DNA of 64,000 nucleotides from Desulfobacterium sp. (GCA_030145245.1 JAQYWC010000076.1:1-64000); one strand, 5' to 3'; counted from the first letter of the stretch, positions 24,661-33,213 are shown. Notes: generated by a model not told the origin, from the letters alone. Numbers and translations: made by a program.

Positions 24661-25251
24661 TTAATCCTCCCCGGGAACAGCAGGTTTAAGGAGGAAATTG
24701 ATCCAGGCCTCACCGGTTTCAAGGAGGGAATCTGCCCCCCGAACCGCTATCACCTCAAGGCCTGCATCCTCAAACACCCGTCTCAACGCCTCCTCCTGCC
24801 ACAGGACAAACCGCCTGCCCTCATGGTCAATCCGGGTTCCCCTGCCCTGTTTCATGGAGATGGAGATAAGGCCCCCGGGGTTGAGCCCCTTGACCAGGTT
24901 ATCAAGCAACGGCCTGAGGTTCGGCCTATCAAGATGAACCAGGGACCCGGTGAGAAGCATGGCGTCAACCGAAAGGGTTGAAAAGTCAAACCCCTGGAGA
25001 TCCGCAACAATAACCCGGCAACCTGAATGCTTTTCAGCCAGGCGGGCAAGGTCGGGGGCGCGTTCCATGCCAAAGGGAAGAAAGCCCCTGTTTTTCAGCC
25101 AGAGAAGATCCCGGCCGGATCCGCACCCGATATCCACCACCTTAGCCCCCCTGGCAAGCCTTGCGGCAAAGGGTTCAAGAATCGGCGACGGGTCAATCCC
25201 AACAGTCCTCTCAAAATAGCGCTCACACGCCTCCTGGTAATAATCGGTCAC
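24661..25251 (-). CDS. Class I SAM-dependent methyltransferase
   Basis: This cytosolic protein of about 196 residues has motif I VVDIGCGSGRDLLWLKNRG, an acidic position in FGMERAPDLA and motif IV near DAMLLTGSLVHLD. The substrate is unknown. The likely start is the GTG at 25251, with GGGGA five bases upstream; a TTG at 25266, three bases after the amtB stop, would add five residues. It sits between amtB and the hydrolase on the same strand. Confidence 0.85.
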   Translation of the reverse strand: MTDYYQEACERYFERTVGIDPSPILEPFAARLARGAKVVDIGCGSGRDLLWLKNRGFLPFGMERAPDLARLAEKHSGCRVIVADLQGFDFSTLSVDAMLLTGSLVHLDRPNLRPLLDNLVKGLNPGGLISISMKQGRGTRIDHEGRRFVLWQEEALRRVFEDAGLEVIAVRGADSLLETGEAWINFLLKPAVPGED

Positions 25252-25269
25252 ACTGTCCCCTTTCAAACG

Positions 25270-26565
25270 TTAGAAGAGCTCAAAGGCGCGCTCCCCGTGG
25301 ATGGAGCTGTCGAGCCCCGTAATCTCATCATCTTTATCAACCCTGAGTCCTGAGGTAACATATCCGATGGGTACAATTACCGCAAGGGTGACAACGGCGC
25401 TGTAGGCCACCGTGGCCACCACCGATACAAACTGGATCCAGAGCTGGCCCGGATTGCCGAAAAAGAGCCCGGCCGCACCCGGGGTGATGGAAGGATCGGC
25501 AAACAGCCCGGTTGCCAGGGCCCCCCAGATGCCGCACACCCCGTGGACCCCAAAGGCGTCAAGGGAATCGTCATAGCCCAACTTCTTCTTCAGGAACCCC
25601 ACACTGAAATAGCCGATGCACCCGGAGACAAGCCCCATGATCAGGGAACAGGGGAGGTTGACAAACCCGGCCCCCGGGGTGATGGCAACAAGGCCCGCGA
25701 TAACCCCCGAGGCAATGCCAAGCAAGGTGGGCCTGTCGCTGTGATACCACTCGAAGGCCATCCAGCCAAGACCGCCGGCTGCGGCCGATGTGTTGGTCAC
25801 AAGAAAGGCTGACCCTGCAATGCCGTCGGCGGCAAGCTGGCTGCCCGCGTTGAACCCGAACCAGCCGAACCAGAGCAGGGCCGCCCCCAGGGAGGTGAGG
25901 GCAATGCTCGACGGAATCATCGCCTCGGTGCCATACCCCAACCGCTTACCCACCACCATTGAGAGCACAAGCCCCGCCACACCGGCATTGATGTGAACCA
26001 CATTGCCCCCGGCAAAATCAAGGGCGCCCATGGCGTGCATCCATCCGCCGCCCCAGACCCAGTGGGCCACGGGAGCGTAGACAACGGTGATCCATACAAG
26101 GGTGAACAATATCCAGGCAGAGAACTTCATCCGGTCCACCACAGCCCCCAGCACAAGGGCTGCGGTGATGCAGGCAAAGGTCATCTGGAAGATCACAAAC
26201 ACCAGGGTGGGAATGGTTCCGGTCACGCTGTTCTGGTCGATTCCCCGGAGAAAAAGGTGATCCAGGGTGCCCACAAGCCCGTAAAGATCGGGACCAAAGG
26301 CGATGGCATATCCCCACACCACCCAGACGACGCTGGTAAGGCAGTAGGCCACAACGGTCATGGCAATGGTGTTGAGAAGATTCTTGGACCGGGACATGCC
26401 CCCGTAAAAAAGGGCAAGGCCGGCCGGGGTCATCATCATCACCAGGGCCGTTGCCACCAGGACCCAGGCCGTATCCCCGGAATCCAGGACACCCTCACCG
26501 GCAAAGGCCACGTTGGAAAATAAAGGCACCATGGCCGTTGCTGTCAAAATATCCCTTGGTTTCAT
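25270..26565 (-). CDS. amtB: Ammonium transporter
   Basis: This is a trimeric inner-membrane ammonium channel. The 431-residue protein has a cleavable N-terminal signal (ending near NVAFAGEG) and eleven predicted helices. Typical motifs are AWVLVATALVMMMTPAGLALFYGGM, the pore His in GNVVHINAG, and DAFGVHGVCGIWG. It is preceded by a sigma-54 promoter, matching nitrogen-limited expression as for glnA. A partner PII gene (glnK) normally lies next to amtB but is absent here; instead a methyltransferase and a metal hydrolase follow. Confidence 0.97.
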   Translation of the reverse strand: MKPRDILTATAMVPLFSNVAFAGEGVLDSGDTAWVLVATALVMMMTPAGLALFYGGMSRSKNLLNTIAMTVVAYCLTSVVWVVWGYAIAFGPDLYGLVGTLDHLFLRGIDQNSVTGTIPTLVFVIFQMTFACITAALVLGAVVDRMKFSAWILFTLVWITVVYAPVAHWVWGGGWMHAMGALDFAGGNVVHINAGVAGLVLSMVVGKRLGYGTEAMIPSSIALTSLGAALLWFGWFGFNAGSQLAADGIAGSAFLVTNTSAAAGGLGWMAFEWYHSDRPTLLGIASGVIAGLVAITPGAGFVNLPCSLIMGLVSGCIGYFSVGFLKKKLGYDDSLDAFGVHGVCGIWGALATGLFADPSITPGAAGLFFGNPGQLWIQFVSVVATVAYSAVVTLAVIVPIGYVTSGLRVDKDDEITGLDSSIHGERAFELF

Positions 26566-26616
26566 CGTTCCTCCAGATTAAATATTAACAAAAAACACAC
26601 TATCCTCTGCCAATAG

Positions 26617-26632
26617 AGCAAAGAGGATGCCA
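26617..26632 (-). promoter_or_regulatory. Sigma-54 promoter of amtB
   Basis: On the minus strand TGGCATCCTCTTTGCT gives GG and GC ten bases apart and an intact TTGC -12 element. The predicted start near 26605 leaves a 40-base leader. Upstream, at 26682-26697, a perfect GGCCGG-aaaa-CCGGCC inverted repeat could bind a regulator or end a transcript. Confidence 0.8.
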
Positions 26633-26764
26633 CAGGGCGTAAAAAAACAGCGACCCCATAAACAGGGCCTTTCCCTCCCCAGGCCGGAAAACCGGCCATG
26701 CTAAAATTACAAATTCGCAATATACGGCCCACCAAATTACATTATCGTGTTTTTCGGCCGGAAC

Positions 26765-26852
26765 TTGCCCCACGGTAAAAGATGTTTGACAACAAGGGTC
26801 AAGTTCTGTACAAGAAATTTGGAATTACAATCCTGTCCGAAGGCAGGGGCAA
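26765..26852 (+). ncRNA. Unassigned structured leader, riboswitch-like
   Basis: The leader of the importer operon can fold into a closed multibranch shape: TTGCC (26765-26769) pairs with GGCAA (26848-26852). It encloses hairpins TTGAC/GTCAA (26786-26802), TTCT/AGAA (26804-26816) and CCTG/CAGG (26832-26847). A strong terminator follows 25 bases later. The aptamer-plus-terminator layout suggests ligand or metal sensing. It does not match the cobalamin, Moco, FMN, TPP or GEMM consensus as I know them. Confidence 0.5.
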
Positions 26853-26877
26853 AACGAGCAGTACACTATAACCAATC

Positions 26878-26932
26878 AAGCCACGAAGGCAGCACTCCCC
26901 ATAAGGGAGAGGCATGTCCCGTGGCTTTTTTT
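26878..26932 (+). terminator. Leader terminator before the FecBCD-type operon
   Basis: The outer stem AAGCCACG / CGTGGCTT and the inner stem CTCCC / GGGAG run into seven T residues, ending about 25 bases before the binding-protein ATG. Its position in the untranslated leader indicates attenuation control. Confidence 0.9.
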
Positions 26933-26957
26933 ATTGTTCCAAACCTCTGGAGGCGTT

Positions 26958-28091
26958 ATGGAGAAAAGACTCGTTGTAACCACATGGATGGCGGCGGCGC
27001 TGCTGCTGCTGATGATAATACCCTTTCCCGGATTTTGCGACCCCCTGCGAACCCTGACCGACTCCCTGGGCACCCGGGTGACCCTACCCCAACGGATCGA
27101 CCACACCATCGGGTCCGGGTCCGGCTGCCTGCGGATCATCACCTACCTTGGGGCCCAGGACAAAATTGTGGCCGTGGACGACATTGAAACACGGACAAAC
27201 CGGTTTGACTCAAGGCCCTATGCCCTGGCCAACCCCCAGTTTAAGGAATTTCCCATCTTCGGAGAGTTCAGGGGCCATGACCATCCCGAACGGATCGTAA
27301 GCCTTGATCCCCTTCCCCAGGTGATTCTCAAGACCTTCAGCACCATGGGGGTTGATCCCACCGAACTCCATCAAAAGACCGGCATTCCCGTGGTGACCAT
27401 TGAGTACGGCGACCTTGGGCACCAACGGCAGACCTTTTTCAAGAGCCTGGAAACCGCGGGCCAGACCCTTAACAAAGAAGAGAGGGCCCAGGCCATCATC
27501 GGTTTTTTCAAATCCCAGATCGCAGAACTCGAAAAGCGGACAGCCGGGGTGGCCAACCCGCCCACCTGCTTTGTGGGGGGGATCGCCTACAAGGGGCCCC
27601 ACGGTTTCCAGTCCACGGAACCGGGTTACCCGCCGTTTCAGTTCGTCAATGCCGTCAATGTGGCAGCCACGCCGGAAAGCATGGGCGGAAAGATGACCCG
27701 GAGCACCATCTCCAAGGAGAAGCTCATGGTGTGGGATCCGGACGTACTCTTCCTGGATCTTTCCACCCTGCAGATGGGGGACGCTGGAGGCGGACTTTCC
27801 GAACTTGCCACCGATCCCGCCTTTCAGGCCCTGACAGCCGTGCAACAGGGCCGCATCTTCGGGGTGCTGCCCTACAACTGGTACTCCCAGAACTTCGGCT
27901 CCATCCTTGCCAATGCCTGGTTCATCGGCAAGGTGCTCTACCCGGAACAGTTCACGGATGTAGATCCTGCCCAAAAGGCGGACGAGATCTACACCTTTCT
28001 GGTGGGGAGCCCCGTGTTCAGGGCCATGGACGCACGCTTCAACAACCTTGCTTTCAAGCGAATCGATCTCAACCAGAAACAAGAGGGGTAA
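26958..28091 (+). CDS. FecB/BtuF-type periplasmic binding protein
   Basis: This 377-residue exported binding protein has a signal peptide (KRLVVTTWMAAALLLLMII, cleavage near GFC) and a two-lobed Peripla_BP_2 fold: TDSLGTRVTLPQRIDHTIG, YLGAQDKIVAVDD and WDPDVLFLDLSTL. It captures a metal chelate, corrinoid or similar ligand for the ABC importer encoded next. The ATG at 26958 has CTGGAGG five bases upstream. Control probably acts through the leader RNA and terminator. The fmdE gene downstream hints at a metal or metallocofactor precursor. Confidence 0.92.
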   Translation: MEKRLVVTTWMAAALLLLMIIPFPGFCDPLRTLTDSLGTRVTLPQRIDHTIGSGSGCLRIITYLGAQDKIVAVDDIETRTNRFDSRPYALANPQFKEFPIFGEFRGHDHPERIVSLDPLPQVILKTFSTMGVDPTELHQKTGIPVVTIEYGDLGHQRQTFFKSLETAGQTLNKEERAQAIIGFFKSQIAELEKRTAGVANPPTCFVGGIAYKGPHGFQSTEPGYPPFQFVNAVNVAATPESMGGKMTRSTISKEKLMVWDPDVLFLDLSTLQMGDAGGGLSELATDPAFQALTAVQQGRIFGVLPYNWYSQNFGSILANAWFIGKVLYPEQFTDVDPAQKADEIYTFLVGSPVFRAMDARFNNLAFKRIDLNQKQEG

Positions 28092-28092
28092 C

Positions 28093-29163
28093 ATGCACTT
28101 TAACGACGGTGAAATCTCCACAGCCTACACAGCCTACATTGTCAGGAAAACCGGCTTTACCCTGGCCATGTCAGGGGGGCTTGCCATGATGCTCATCCTG
28201 GCCATCAGCCTCGGGGCCGTGCACATCCCGTTTACCGACGTGGTCAAGACCCTGGCCGGCGCAAGTGTCACCCGGCAGTTCGACATCATCGTGTGGAACA
28301 TCCGGCTGCCCCAGACCCTGACGGCCATTGTTGCCGGCGCAGGCCTTGCCGTGGCAGGTGCAGTGATGCAGTCGGTCCTGAAAAACCCCCTGGGCTCACC
28401 CTTAACCCTGGGCATCTCCCATGCGGCCGCATTTGGCGCGGCCCTTTCCGTCATGGTGATGGGATCCGGGAGCATGGCAAGCTCCCTGTCCGATGCCGTG
28501 ACCATCACCAACCCCTATATAACCACCTCGGCCGCCTTTCTCTTTTCCATGCTGGCCGCAGGCATCATCACCCTGGTGGCACGGATCAGGAACGCCTCCC
28601 CCGAGGTGATGGTGCTCACCGGGGTGGCCCTGGGGTCACTGTTCACGGCCGCCACCATGCTTCTCCAGTTCTTTGCCGACGATGTCCAACTGTCGGCCAT
28701 GGTGTTCTGGACCTTTGGGGACGTGGCACGGACCAGCTGGAAGGAGCTTAGTTTTCTCGCCATTGTGACCCTTGTGTCCCTGGTCTATTTCATGGCCAAT
28801 GCCTGGAACTACAATGCCACGGATACCGGGGACGAGACCGCCCGGGGAATCGGGGTCCGGGTGGAGCGGGTACGGCTTATGGGAATGATGATGGCCTCCC
28901 TGGTATCATCGGTGATCATCTCCTTTGTGGGCATCATCGGATTCGTGGGGCTTGTGGCCCCCCACATGGTCAGACGGCTCATTGGCGACGACCACCGCTT
29001 TCTTCTGCCCGCCACCGCAGCCACCGGCGGGTTGCTGCTGCTGGCATCGGACACCGTGGCACGGCTTGTCCTCTCCCCCCACATCCTTCCGGTATCGGTG
29101 CTCACCTCGTTTCTGGGCGCCCCGATGTTCATCTACCTCATCATAAAAGGATACAGACGATGA
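28093..29163 (+). CDS. FecCD-family ABC permease
   Basis: This is an inner-membrane permease of about 356 residues with ten or so helices. FecCD motifs are present: VWNIRLPQTLTAIVAGAGLAVAG, NPLGSPLTLGISHAAAFGA, and GFVGLVAPHMVRRLIGDDHR for the coupling helix. It starts two bases after the binding-protein stop, with AGAGGGG upstream, and its end overlaps the ATPase start. Its type is shared by siderophore, haem and B12 importers, so the substrate cannot be fixed from this gene alone. Confidence 0.95.
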   Translation: MHFNDGEISTAYTAYIVRKTGFTLAMSGGLAMMLILAISLGAVHIPFTDVVKTLAGASVTRQFDIIVWNIRLPQTLTAIVAGAGLAVAGAVMQSVLKNPLGSPLTLGISHAAAFGAALSVMVMGSGSMASSLSDAVTITNPYITTSAAFLFSMLAAGIITLVARIRNASPEVMVLTGVALGSLFTAATMLLQFFADDVQLSAMVFWTFGDVARTSWKELSFLAIVTLVSLVYFMANAWNYNATDTGDETARGIGVRVERVRLMGMMMASLVSSVIISFVGIIGFVGLVAPHMVRRLIGDDHRFLLPATAATGGLLLLASDTVARLVLSPHILPVSVLTSFLGAPMFIYLIIKGYRR

Positions 29164-29936
29164 TACTCAAGATCGACGACCTGGCCTTTGGCTACAGCAG
29201 CCGACCGACCCTTGACAAGATCAGCTTCACGGTAAAAAGGGGAGAGATCACCGTCATCCTCGGCCCCAACGGCGTGGGCAAGACCACCCTCTTAAAGTGC
29301 ATCAACGCCATCCTCAAGCCCTCCAAAGGCGATGTCCTGGTGGACGGCGACGCCATCGCCTCCCTTGACACCCTGGCCATTGCAAAACGGATCGGGTATG
29401 TGGCCCAGTACAGCGAGCCCTCCCGGGTCACGGCCTTTGACGCCATCCTCATGGGACGGCGGCCCCACATCCGGTGGCGGGTCTCGGACAAGGACCTGAA
29501 GATCGTAGATTCGGCCATCAAACGGCTGGGACTGGACCACCTGGCATTAAAATATGTGGACCAGATGAGCGGCGGAGAGCTCCAGAAGATCTCCCTGGCA
29601 CGGGCCCTGGTCCAGGAGACGGACCTGCTGCTCCTGGACGAGCCCACCAGCAGCCTGGACCTGAAAAACCAGACCGAGATCCTGGCGCTGATCAAACGGG
29701 TGGTCAAGGAACACAGGGTCGCAGGGGTCATGACCATGCACGATCTCAACAGTGCATTGCGCTATGGCGACAACTATCTGTTTCTTAAGAACGGCACCAT
29801 CTACGGCGCCGGAAAAGTGGATGAGATCTCCCCTGCCATGGTGGAGTCGGTCTATGGCATCGGTGTTGAGATCCTTCGCCACAACGGCTATCCAGTGATA
29901 ATACCCAAGGACTGGCCCATTGAACGGGCCGCCTGA
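29160..29936 (+). CDS. FecE/BtuD-type ABC ATPase
   Basis: This 258-residue ATPase carries Walker A GPNGVGKTTLL, signature SGGELQKISLARAL, Walker B LLLDEPTSSLD and a switch His in TMHDLNSAL. It powers the adjacent permease and overlaps it by ATGA. All three importer genes are tightly packed, consistent with one transcript. A dispersed repeat and then fmdE follow. Confidence 0.96.
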   Translation: MILKIDDLAFGYSSRPTLDKISFTVKRGEITVILGPNGVGKTTLLKCINAILKPSKGDVLVDGDAIASLDTLAIAKRIGYVAQYSEPSRVTAFDAILMGRRPHIRWRVSDKDLKIVDSAIKRLGLDHLALKYVDQMSGGELQKISLARALVQETDLLLLDEPTSSLDLKNQTEILALIKRVVKEHRVAGVMTMHDLNSALRYGDNYLFLKNGTIYGAGKVDEISPAMVESVYGIGVEILRHNGYPVIIPKDWPIERAA

Positions 29937-29955
29937 ACCAATGAACCTGAACCCG

Positions 29956-30033
29956 AACCTGGACAAGCCAGAAACAAAAAAAATTTCTGATCTCTTGCCC
30001 AAAAAACACAAAAACCAGAAATAGGAAGCTAAA
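29956..30033 (+). repeat. Dispersed hairpin repeat, copy 2
   Basis: This copy sits between the ABC ATPase stop and fmdE. The first hairpin CTGG-acaag-CCAG is intact. The second stem is reduced to TTTCTG / CAGAAA. Its 3' edge GAAGCTAAA runs directly into the fmdE ribosome binding site AGAGGAG. Confidence 0.85.
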
Positions 30034-30045
30034 GAGGAGATCCCC

Positions 30046-30663
30046 ATGGAATGTACCATTGATCAGAACCTCATCGACAAAACCATTGAGTTCCACGGCC
30101 ATTCTTGCCCGGGACTTGCCATTGGCATCCGCCTTTCCGAACTGGCCATGGAGCGGCTGGACATCACCAACTGCGCCTCACCCCTGTGCGTGGCTGAGAC
30201 CGACATGTGCGGGCTGGATGCCGTGCAGTTCATCACGGACTGCACCTATGGCAAGGGCAACCTGGTGCACAAGGATTACGGCAAATCCGCCTTCACATTT
30301 TTTGACAGAACCAGGGACAAGGGATTCCGGGCCGTGTTCATCAAGAAGCTCCAGAAGAGCGACCAGGAGAGGGAACAGATGCTCACCCTCATGGAAAAGG
30401 TGATGAAGGGGGAGGCGAGCCAGGAGGAGAACCAGAGATTCCAGGATCAGCGGGCCCAATCGATCCAGAGCATCATGGATGCCGATCTTGACGAGCTCTT
30501 CACGGTGGAGGAGATCGCCAAGGCCCCTGTCAGGCCGGCCAAGATACTTGCCAGCATCGAGTGCCAGGCCTGCAACGAGATGGTCATGGAGTCACGGATA
30601 CGAAGGTTTGCAGGCAAAAACCTCTGCATTCCCTGCTTCATGGAACATGAACAGAAAATCTAA
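30046..30663 (+). CDS. FmdE-family protein with C-terminal zinc ribbon
   Basis: The 205-residue protein has the FmdE core, with FHGHSCPGLAIGIRL and AETDMCGLDAVQ (about 16-110) holding conserved His and Cys ligands. The tail has a CQAC ... CIPC zinc ribbon (about 170-200). FmdE was named from a formylmethanofuran dehydrogenase operon, but many relatives sit beside metal or cofactor transporters. The adjacent FecBCD importer suggests a role in handling its ligand. The start at 30046 has AGAGGAG upstream. The 3' end lies in a 78-base duplication that also copies the end of the convergent hydrolase. Confidence 0.88.
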   Translation: MECTIDQNLIDKTIEFHGHSCPGLAIGIRLSELAMERLDITNCASPLCVAETDMCGLDAVQFITDCTYGKGNLVHKDYGKSAFTFFDRTRDKGFRAVFIKKLQKSDQEREQMLTLMEKVMKGEASQEENQRFQDQRAQSIQSIMDADLDELFTVEEIAKAPVRPAKILASIECQACNEMVMESRIRRFAGKNLCIPCFMEHEQKI

Positions 30664-30788
30664 TCAGAGTTCAACCACCATCAGGCCTTGGGCAACGGTC
30701 TCGGCATCCTCTGCTCCATGGAACAAGAGCAAAAGACCGGATCAAAGCTCAACGGTCATCAGATCCCGGGCCACGGCCAGGGGACCGT
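30633..30788. repeat. Imperfect 78-bp tandem duplication of a gene junction
   Basis: Positions 30633-30710 and 30711-30788 align at about 70% identity over most of their length. Each unit carries the fmdE C-terminal coding pattern (C-MEHEQK or CSMEQEQK) on the plus strand and the hydrolase C-terminal pattern (LM-VEL stop) on the minus strand. Confidence 0.75.
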
Positions 30789-31515
30789 CATAGGTCCGCC
30801 GGCACTGGGCAACCATATCGACCCGGTCGCATTCGGGATAGAGGTGGGTCAGGATCAGCTGTTTGACCCCGGCCTTTTGGGCAATGGTTCCGGCAAGGGA
30901 GGGGGTGAGATGCCCCTCCCGCTTGAGCTCATCCGGAAAGGCCGACTCGCAGATCAGCAGATCGGCATTCCGGGCCAGCCTGATCAGGGCCTCGGAATAG
31001 TCGGTATCCCCTGTGTACACGATCCGCTTTTTATCCTTTGTGATGAAGCAATAGGCCCGGCTCTCGGGCTTGTGAACCATGGGTGCCGACCGGATGGTGC
31101 AGTCGTCAAGCACAAGGGAAGCGTCGTCAACCAGTTCATGGAGCCTTAAGTCATCAAGGATGAGCTTGCTCCCAAAGGCGTAGTTCAGATTGTCGTAAAA
31201 ATCATTGAGCCCGGGACCGCCTGCCAGATGCAGGGTTTTTCCGGGCCGGGAATCGTCTGCGTATTTGGTTGAAAACAGAAAACCTGACAGCTCGGAAGCG
31301 TGATCCGGATGAAAATGGCTCAAGAACAGGGCATCGATATCAAAGATGGTCTTGCCCGCCTTAAGAAGCTGGCCCATGGTTCCCGGTCCCACATCCAAAA
31401 GGAAATGGGTGTCCCAATGCTGGATCAGAACCGAGCAGGAGCTGCGTGTAAGGGATGGAACACAGGTGCCGGATCCCAGGATAGTCACTCGTATACCGCT
31501 ATAATGGGTATCCAT
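30742..31515 (-). CDS. RNase Z-like metallo-beta-lactamase hydrolase
   Basis: This 257-residue hydrolase has TILGSGTCVPS, HFHPDHASELSGF, YTGDTDY and a late LTHLYPE, the dimetal core of the RNase Z/arylsulfatase-like branch. It lacks the long exosite arm of true tRNase Z, so a small-molecule phosphodiester or ester is also possible. The ATG at 31515 has GGGAGG upstream; 17 further residues up to 31566 are unsupported. It follows sixA on the same strand and is convergent with fmdE. Confidence 0.85.
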   Translation of the reverse strand: MDTHYSGIRVTILGSGTCVPSLTRSSCSVLIQHWDTHFLLDVGPGTMGQLLKAGKTIFDIDALFLSHFHPDHASELSGFLFSTKYADDSRPGKTLHLAGGPGLNDFYDNLNYAFGSKLILDDLRLHELVDDASLVLDDCTIRSAPMVHKPESRAYCFITKDKKRIVYTGDTDYSEALIRLARNADLLICESAFPDELKREGHLTPSLAGTIAQKAGVKQLILTHLYPECDRVDMVAQCRRTYDGPLAVARDLMTVEL

Positions 31516-31584
31516 GATGCCTCCCGTATATCCCATCTGTCCGCCATGGCAATACGCTTCTGTCATGCTCGTCCATGCTGCCTC

Positions 31585-32040
31585 CTATCCGATATTGGGC
31601 ATGAGGGTCCAACGGATGTACCAGCCCGTCTCGTCCCGGTCCAGGCAGACGATGCCGGAGTTCTGGAACCTGATGACCCGGTTGTCAGGGGAGCCTGTCA
31701 CAAGGGACCCGACAAGCTTCTCCATGAAGGGCAGATGGCCGACCACCATGGCATTTTCAGTCCCGTCCACAGAGCCTGCAAATTGTTGCACATCATCCAT
31801 GGGTTTGATCCCGTCCACCTGAACCACCCCCTGTTCCGGTGCCAGAAACCCGGCAAATATCTCCGCTGTTTCACGGGCCCGCTCTTTTCCGCTGTGCTGT
31901 ATCATGGCCACGGGCACTTTGTAACCCTTTGCCACCTGGGCGATCCTCTCTGTGTCCGCCCGTCCCTGATCGGAAAGTCCCTGGTTGGGATCCTCCTGCT
32001 TTGGCCTGCTTTTTCCGTGCTGCACCAGATAGAGTGCCAT
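31585..32040 (-). CDS. sixA: SixA-type phosphohistidine phosphatase
   Basis: This 151-residue histidine phosphatase has the catalytic RHG-like motif at the N-terminus as LVQHGKS (Gln replaces the usual Arg), HSGKERARETAE, and the second His in VVGHLPFME. SixA-type enzymes remove phosphate from phosphohistidine in phosphorelays or the PTS-Ntr system. The Arg-to-Gln change in the first motif is unusual and could lower activity. The start is well supported by GGGAGG. It heads a two-gene unit with the RNase Z-like gene. Confidence 0.88.
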   Translation of the reverse strand: MALYLVQHGKSRPKQEDPNQGLSDQGRADTERIAQVAKGYKVPVAMIQHSGKERARETAEIFAGFLAPEQGVVQVDGIKPMDDVQQFAGSVDGTENAMVVGHLPFMEKLVGSLVTGSPDNRVIRFQNSGIVCLDRDETGWYIRWTLMPNIG

Positions 32041-32201
32041 GATTTGCCTCCCGTTATAATTAGTGTTGGTTAACCACCATTGTTACCATCTGATTCCCGG
32101 CTTTTCAACGGAGAAGTTCCCAAGGAAAAAGGCCATTGAAAAAAGACCTTTTTCAGGGTATGGGATAGATCTCACCCCATTTAAGAAAGGAAGAGACAAA
32201 G

Positions 32202-33122
32202 ATGACCCAGTCCCCCTATGCAGACCTGCACAACCACACCACGGCATCGGACGGTGATTTTTCACCCGGACAACTCGTACTGGCAGCCAAAGACGCCGGG
32301 GTCTCTGTCCTGGGCGTCACCGACCACGACACCCTGGACGGGCTGGAACAGGCCCTTGAAGCCGGCCGGCGCCACAACATCGAAGTGGTGCCCGGGGTGG
32401 AGGTCTCGGTGAGGTTCAAGCGCCCCTTTTTCACCGGGACCCTGCATCTTCTCTGCTACTTCCCCCAGGGGCTTCTGAAGGATACCGAATTCCGGGAATC
32501 CTTTTCCAGGACCCTTGAAAAGGGACGGGGCCCTGCCCTCGTGATCCAGAGGGTCCATGAAATCAACCGCTGCTTCGGACCGGAAGGCGACACACCCCTC
32601 CTTGAAAAAGAGCTCACCATGGAGGAGATCAACCGGCTCTCCGCCAGGGCATCCAGGCGCCATTTTGCCATGGCCCTCAACCAGAACCATGGCATGGTCG
32701 ACCCTTCCCGGGTCAACCGCATCATCGGCAACCAAAGTCCTGCCTACCTGCCCTCGGGCATCGGTCTTGGGATGGTAAAACCCTTTATCGCCAAATTTCC
32801 AATGCTGGCCGTGCTGGCCCACCCGGCCGCAGGCTCCTTTCCCGGAAAGGGCCACTACAAGGAGGTGCTTCCTCCCCTGGAGATCGTGGAACAGCTTTTG
32901 CCCGGATTCCTGGATGCAGGGGTTCAAGGCCTTGAGATCAACTACCCGGGCCATGTGCCCCGCCACCGTAAGATCCTTAACGCCTGGGCACAGGAACACG
33001 GCCTGGTCGCCACGGGCGGTTCCGACTGCCACGATGCCAAGGACCGCCCCCTGGGGGTCGAGGGGATCTCAAAGCAAGCGTTTCAGCGGTTCCAGGCAAT
33101 GATCCCCCCCTTCAACGCCTGA
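32202..33122 (+). CDS. PHP-domain phosphoesterase (TrpH/RNase AM-like)
   Basis: This 306-residue metal phosphoesterase has the PHP motifs ADLHNHTTASDGDFSP, VTDHDTLDGL, PGVEVSVRF, AHPAAG and GGSDCHDAKD. Relatives hydrolyse 3',5'-nucleoside bisphosphates or trim RNA 5' ends. The ATG at 32202 follows AAAGGAAG. It is divergent from sixA. Its stop codon falls inside the first bases of dispersed repeat copy 3. Confidence 0.9.
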   Translation: MTQSPYADLHNHTTASDGDFSPGQLVLAAKDAGVSVLGVTDHDTLDGLEQALEAGRRHNIEVVPGVEVSVRFKRPFFTGTLHLLCYFPQGLLKDTEFRESFSRTLEKGRGPALVIQRVHEINRCFGPEGDTPLLEKELTMEEINRLSARASRRHFAMALNQNHGMVDPSRVNRIIGNQSPAYLPSGIGLGMVKPFIAKFPMLAVLAHPAAGSFPGKGHYKEVLPPLEIVEQLLPGFLDAGVQGLEINYPGHVPRHRKILNAWAQEHGLVATGGSDCHDAKDRPLGVEGISKQAFQRFQAMIPPFNA

Positions 33123-33198
33123 CCGGATAAGTCAGAACCCAAAAAGGTTTCTGATTATTTTGACAAAATAACACGAGAATCAGAGCTACGAAGCTAAA
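33118..33198 (+). repeat. Dispersed hairpin repeat, copy 3
   Basis: The copy starts at the PHP gene stop codon and ends just before the acyl-CoA dehydrogenase ribosome binding site. The first hairpin has changed to CTGAC / GTCAG, and the second is CTGATT / AATCAG. Pairing is kept although the sequence differs from the other copies. Confidence 0.85.
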
Positions 33199-33213
33199 GA
33201 AAAGGAGTGAGCC

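Noticed and set aside
26765-26852. tRNA or second cobalamin riboswitch in the importer leader
   Set aside because: The possible seven-base closing stem TTGCCCC/GGGGCAA recalls a tRNA acceptor arm, but no T-loop TTC pattern or anticodon arm fits. The conserved B12 blocks seen at 13.3 kb are absent.
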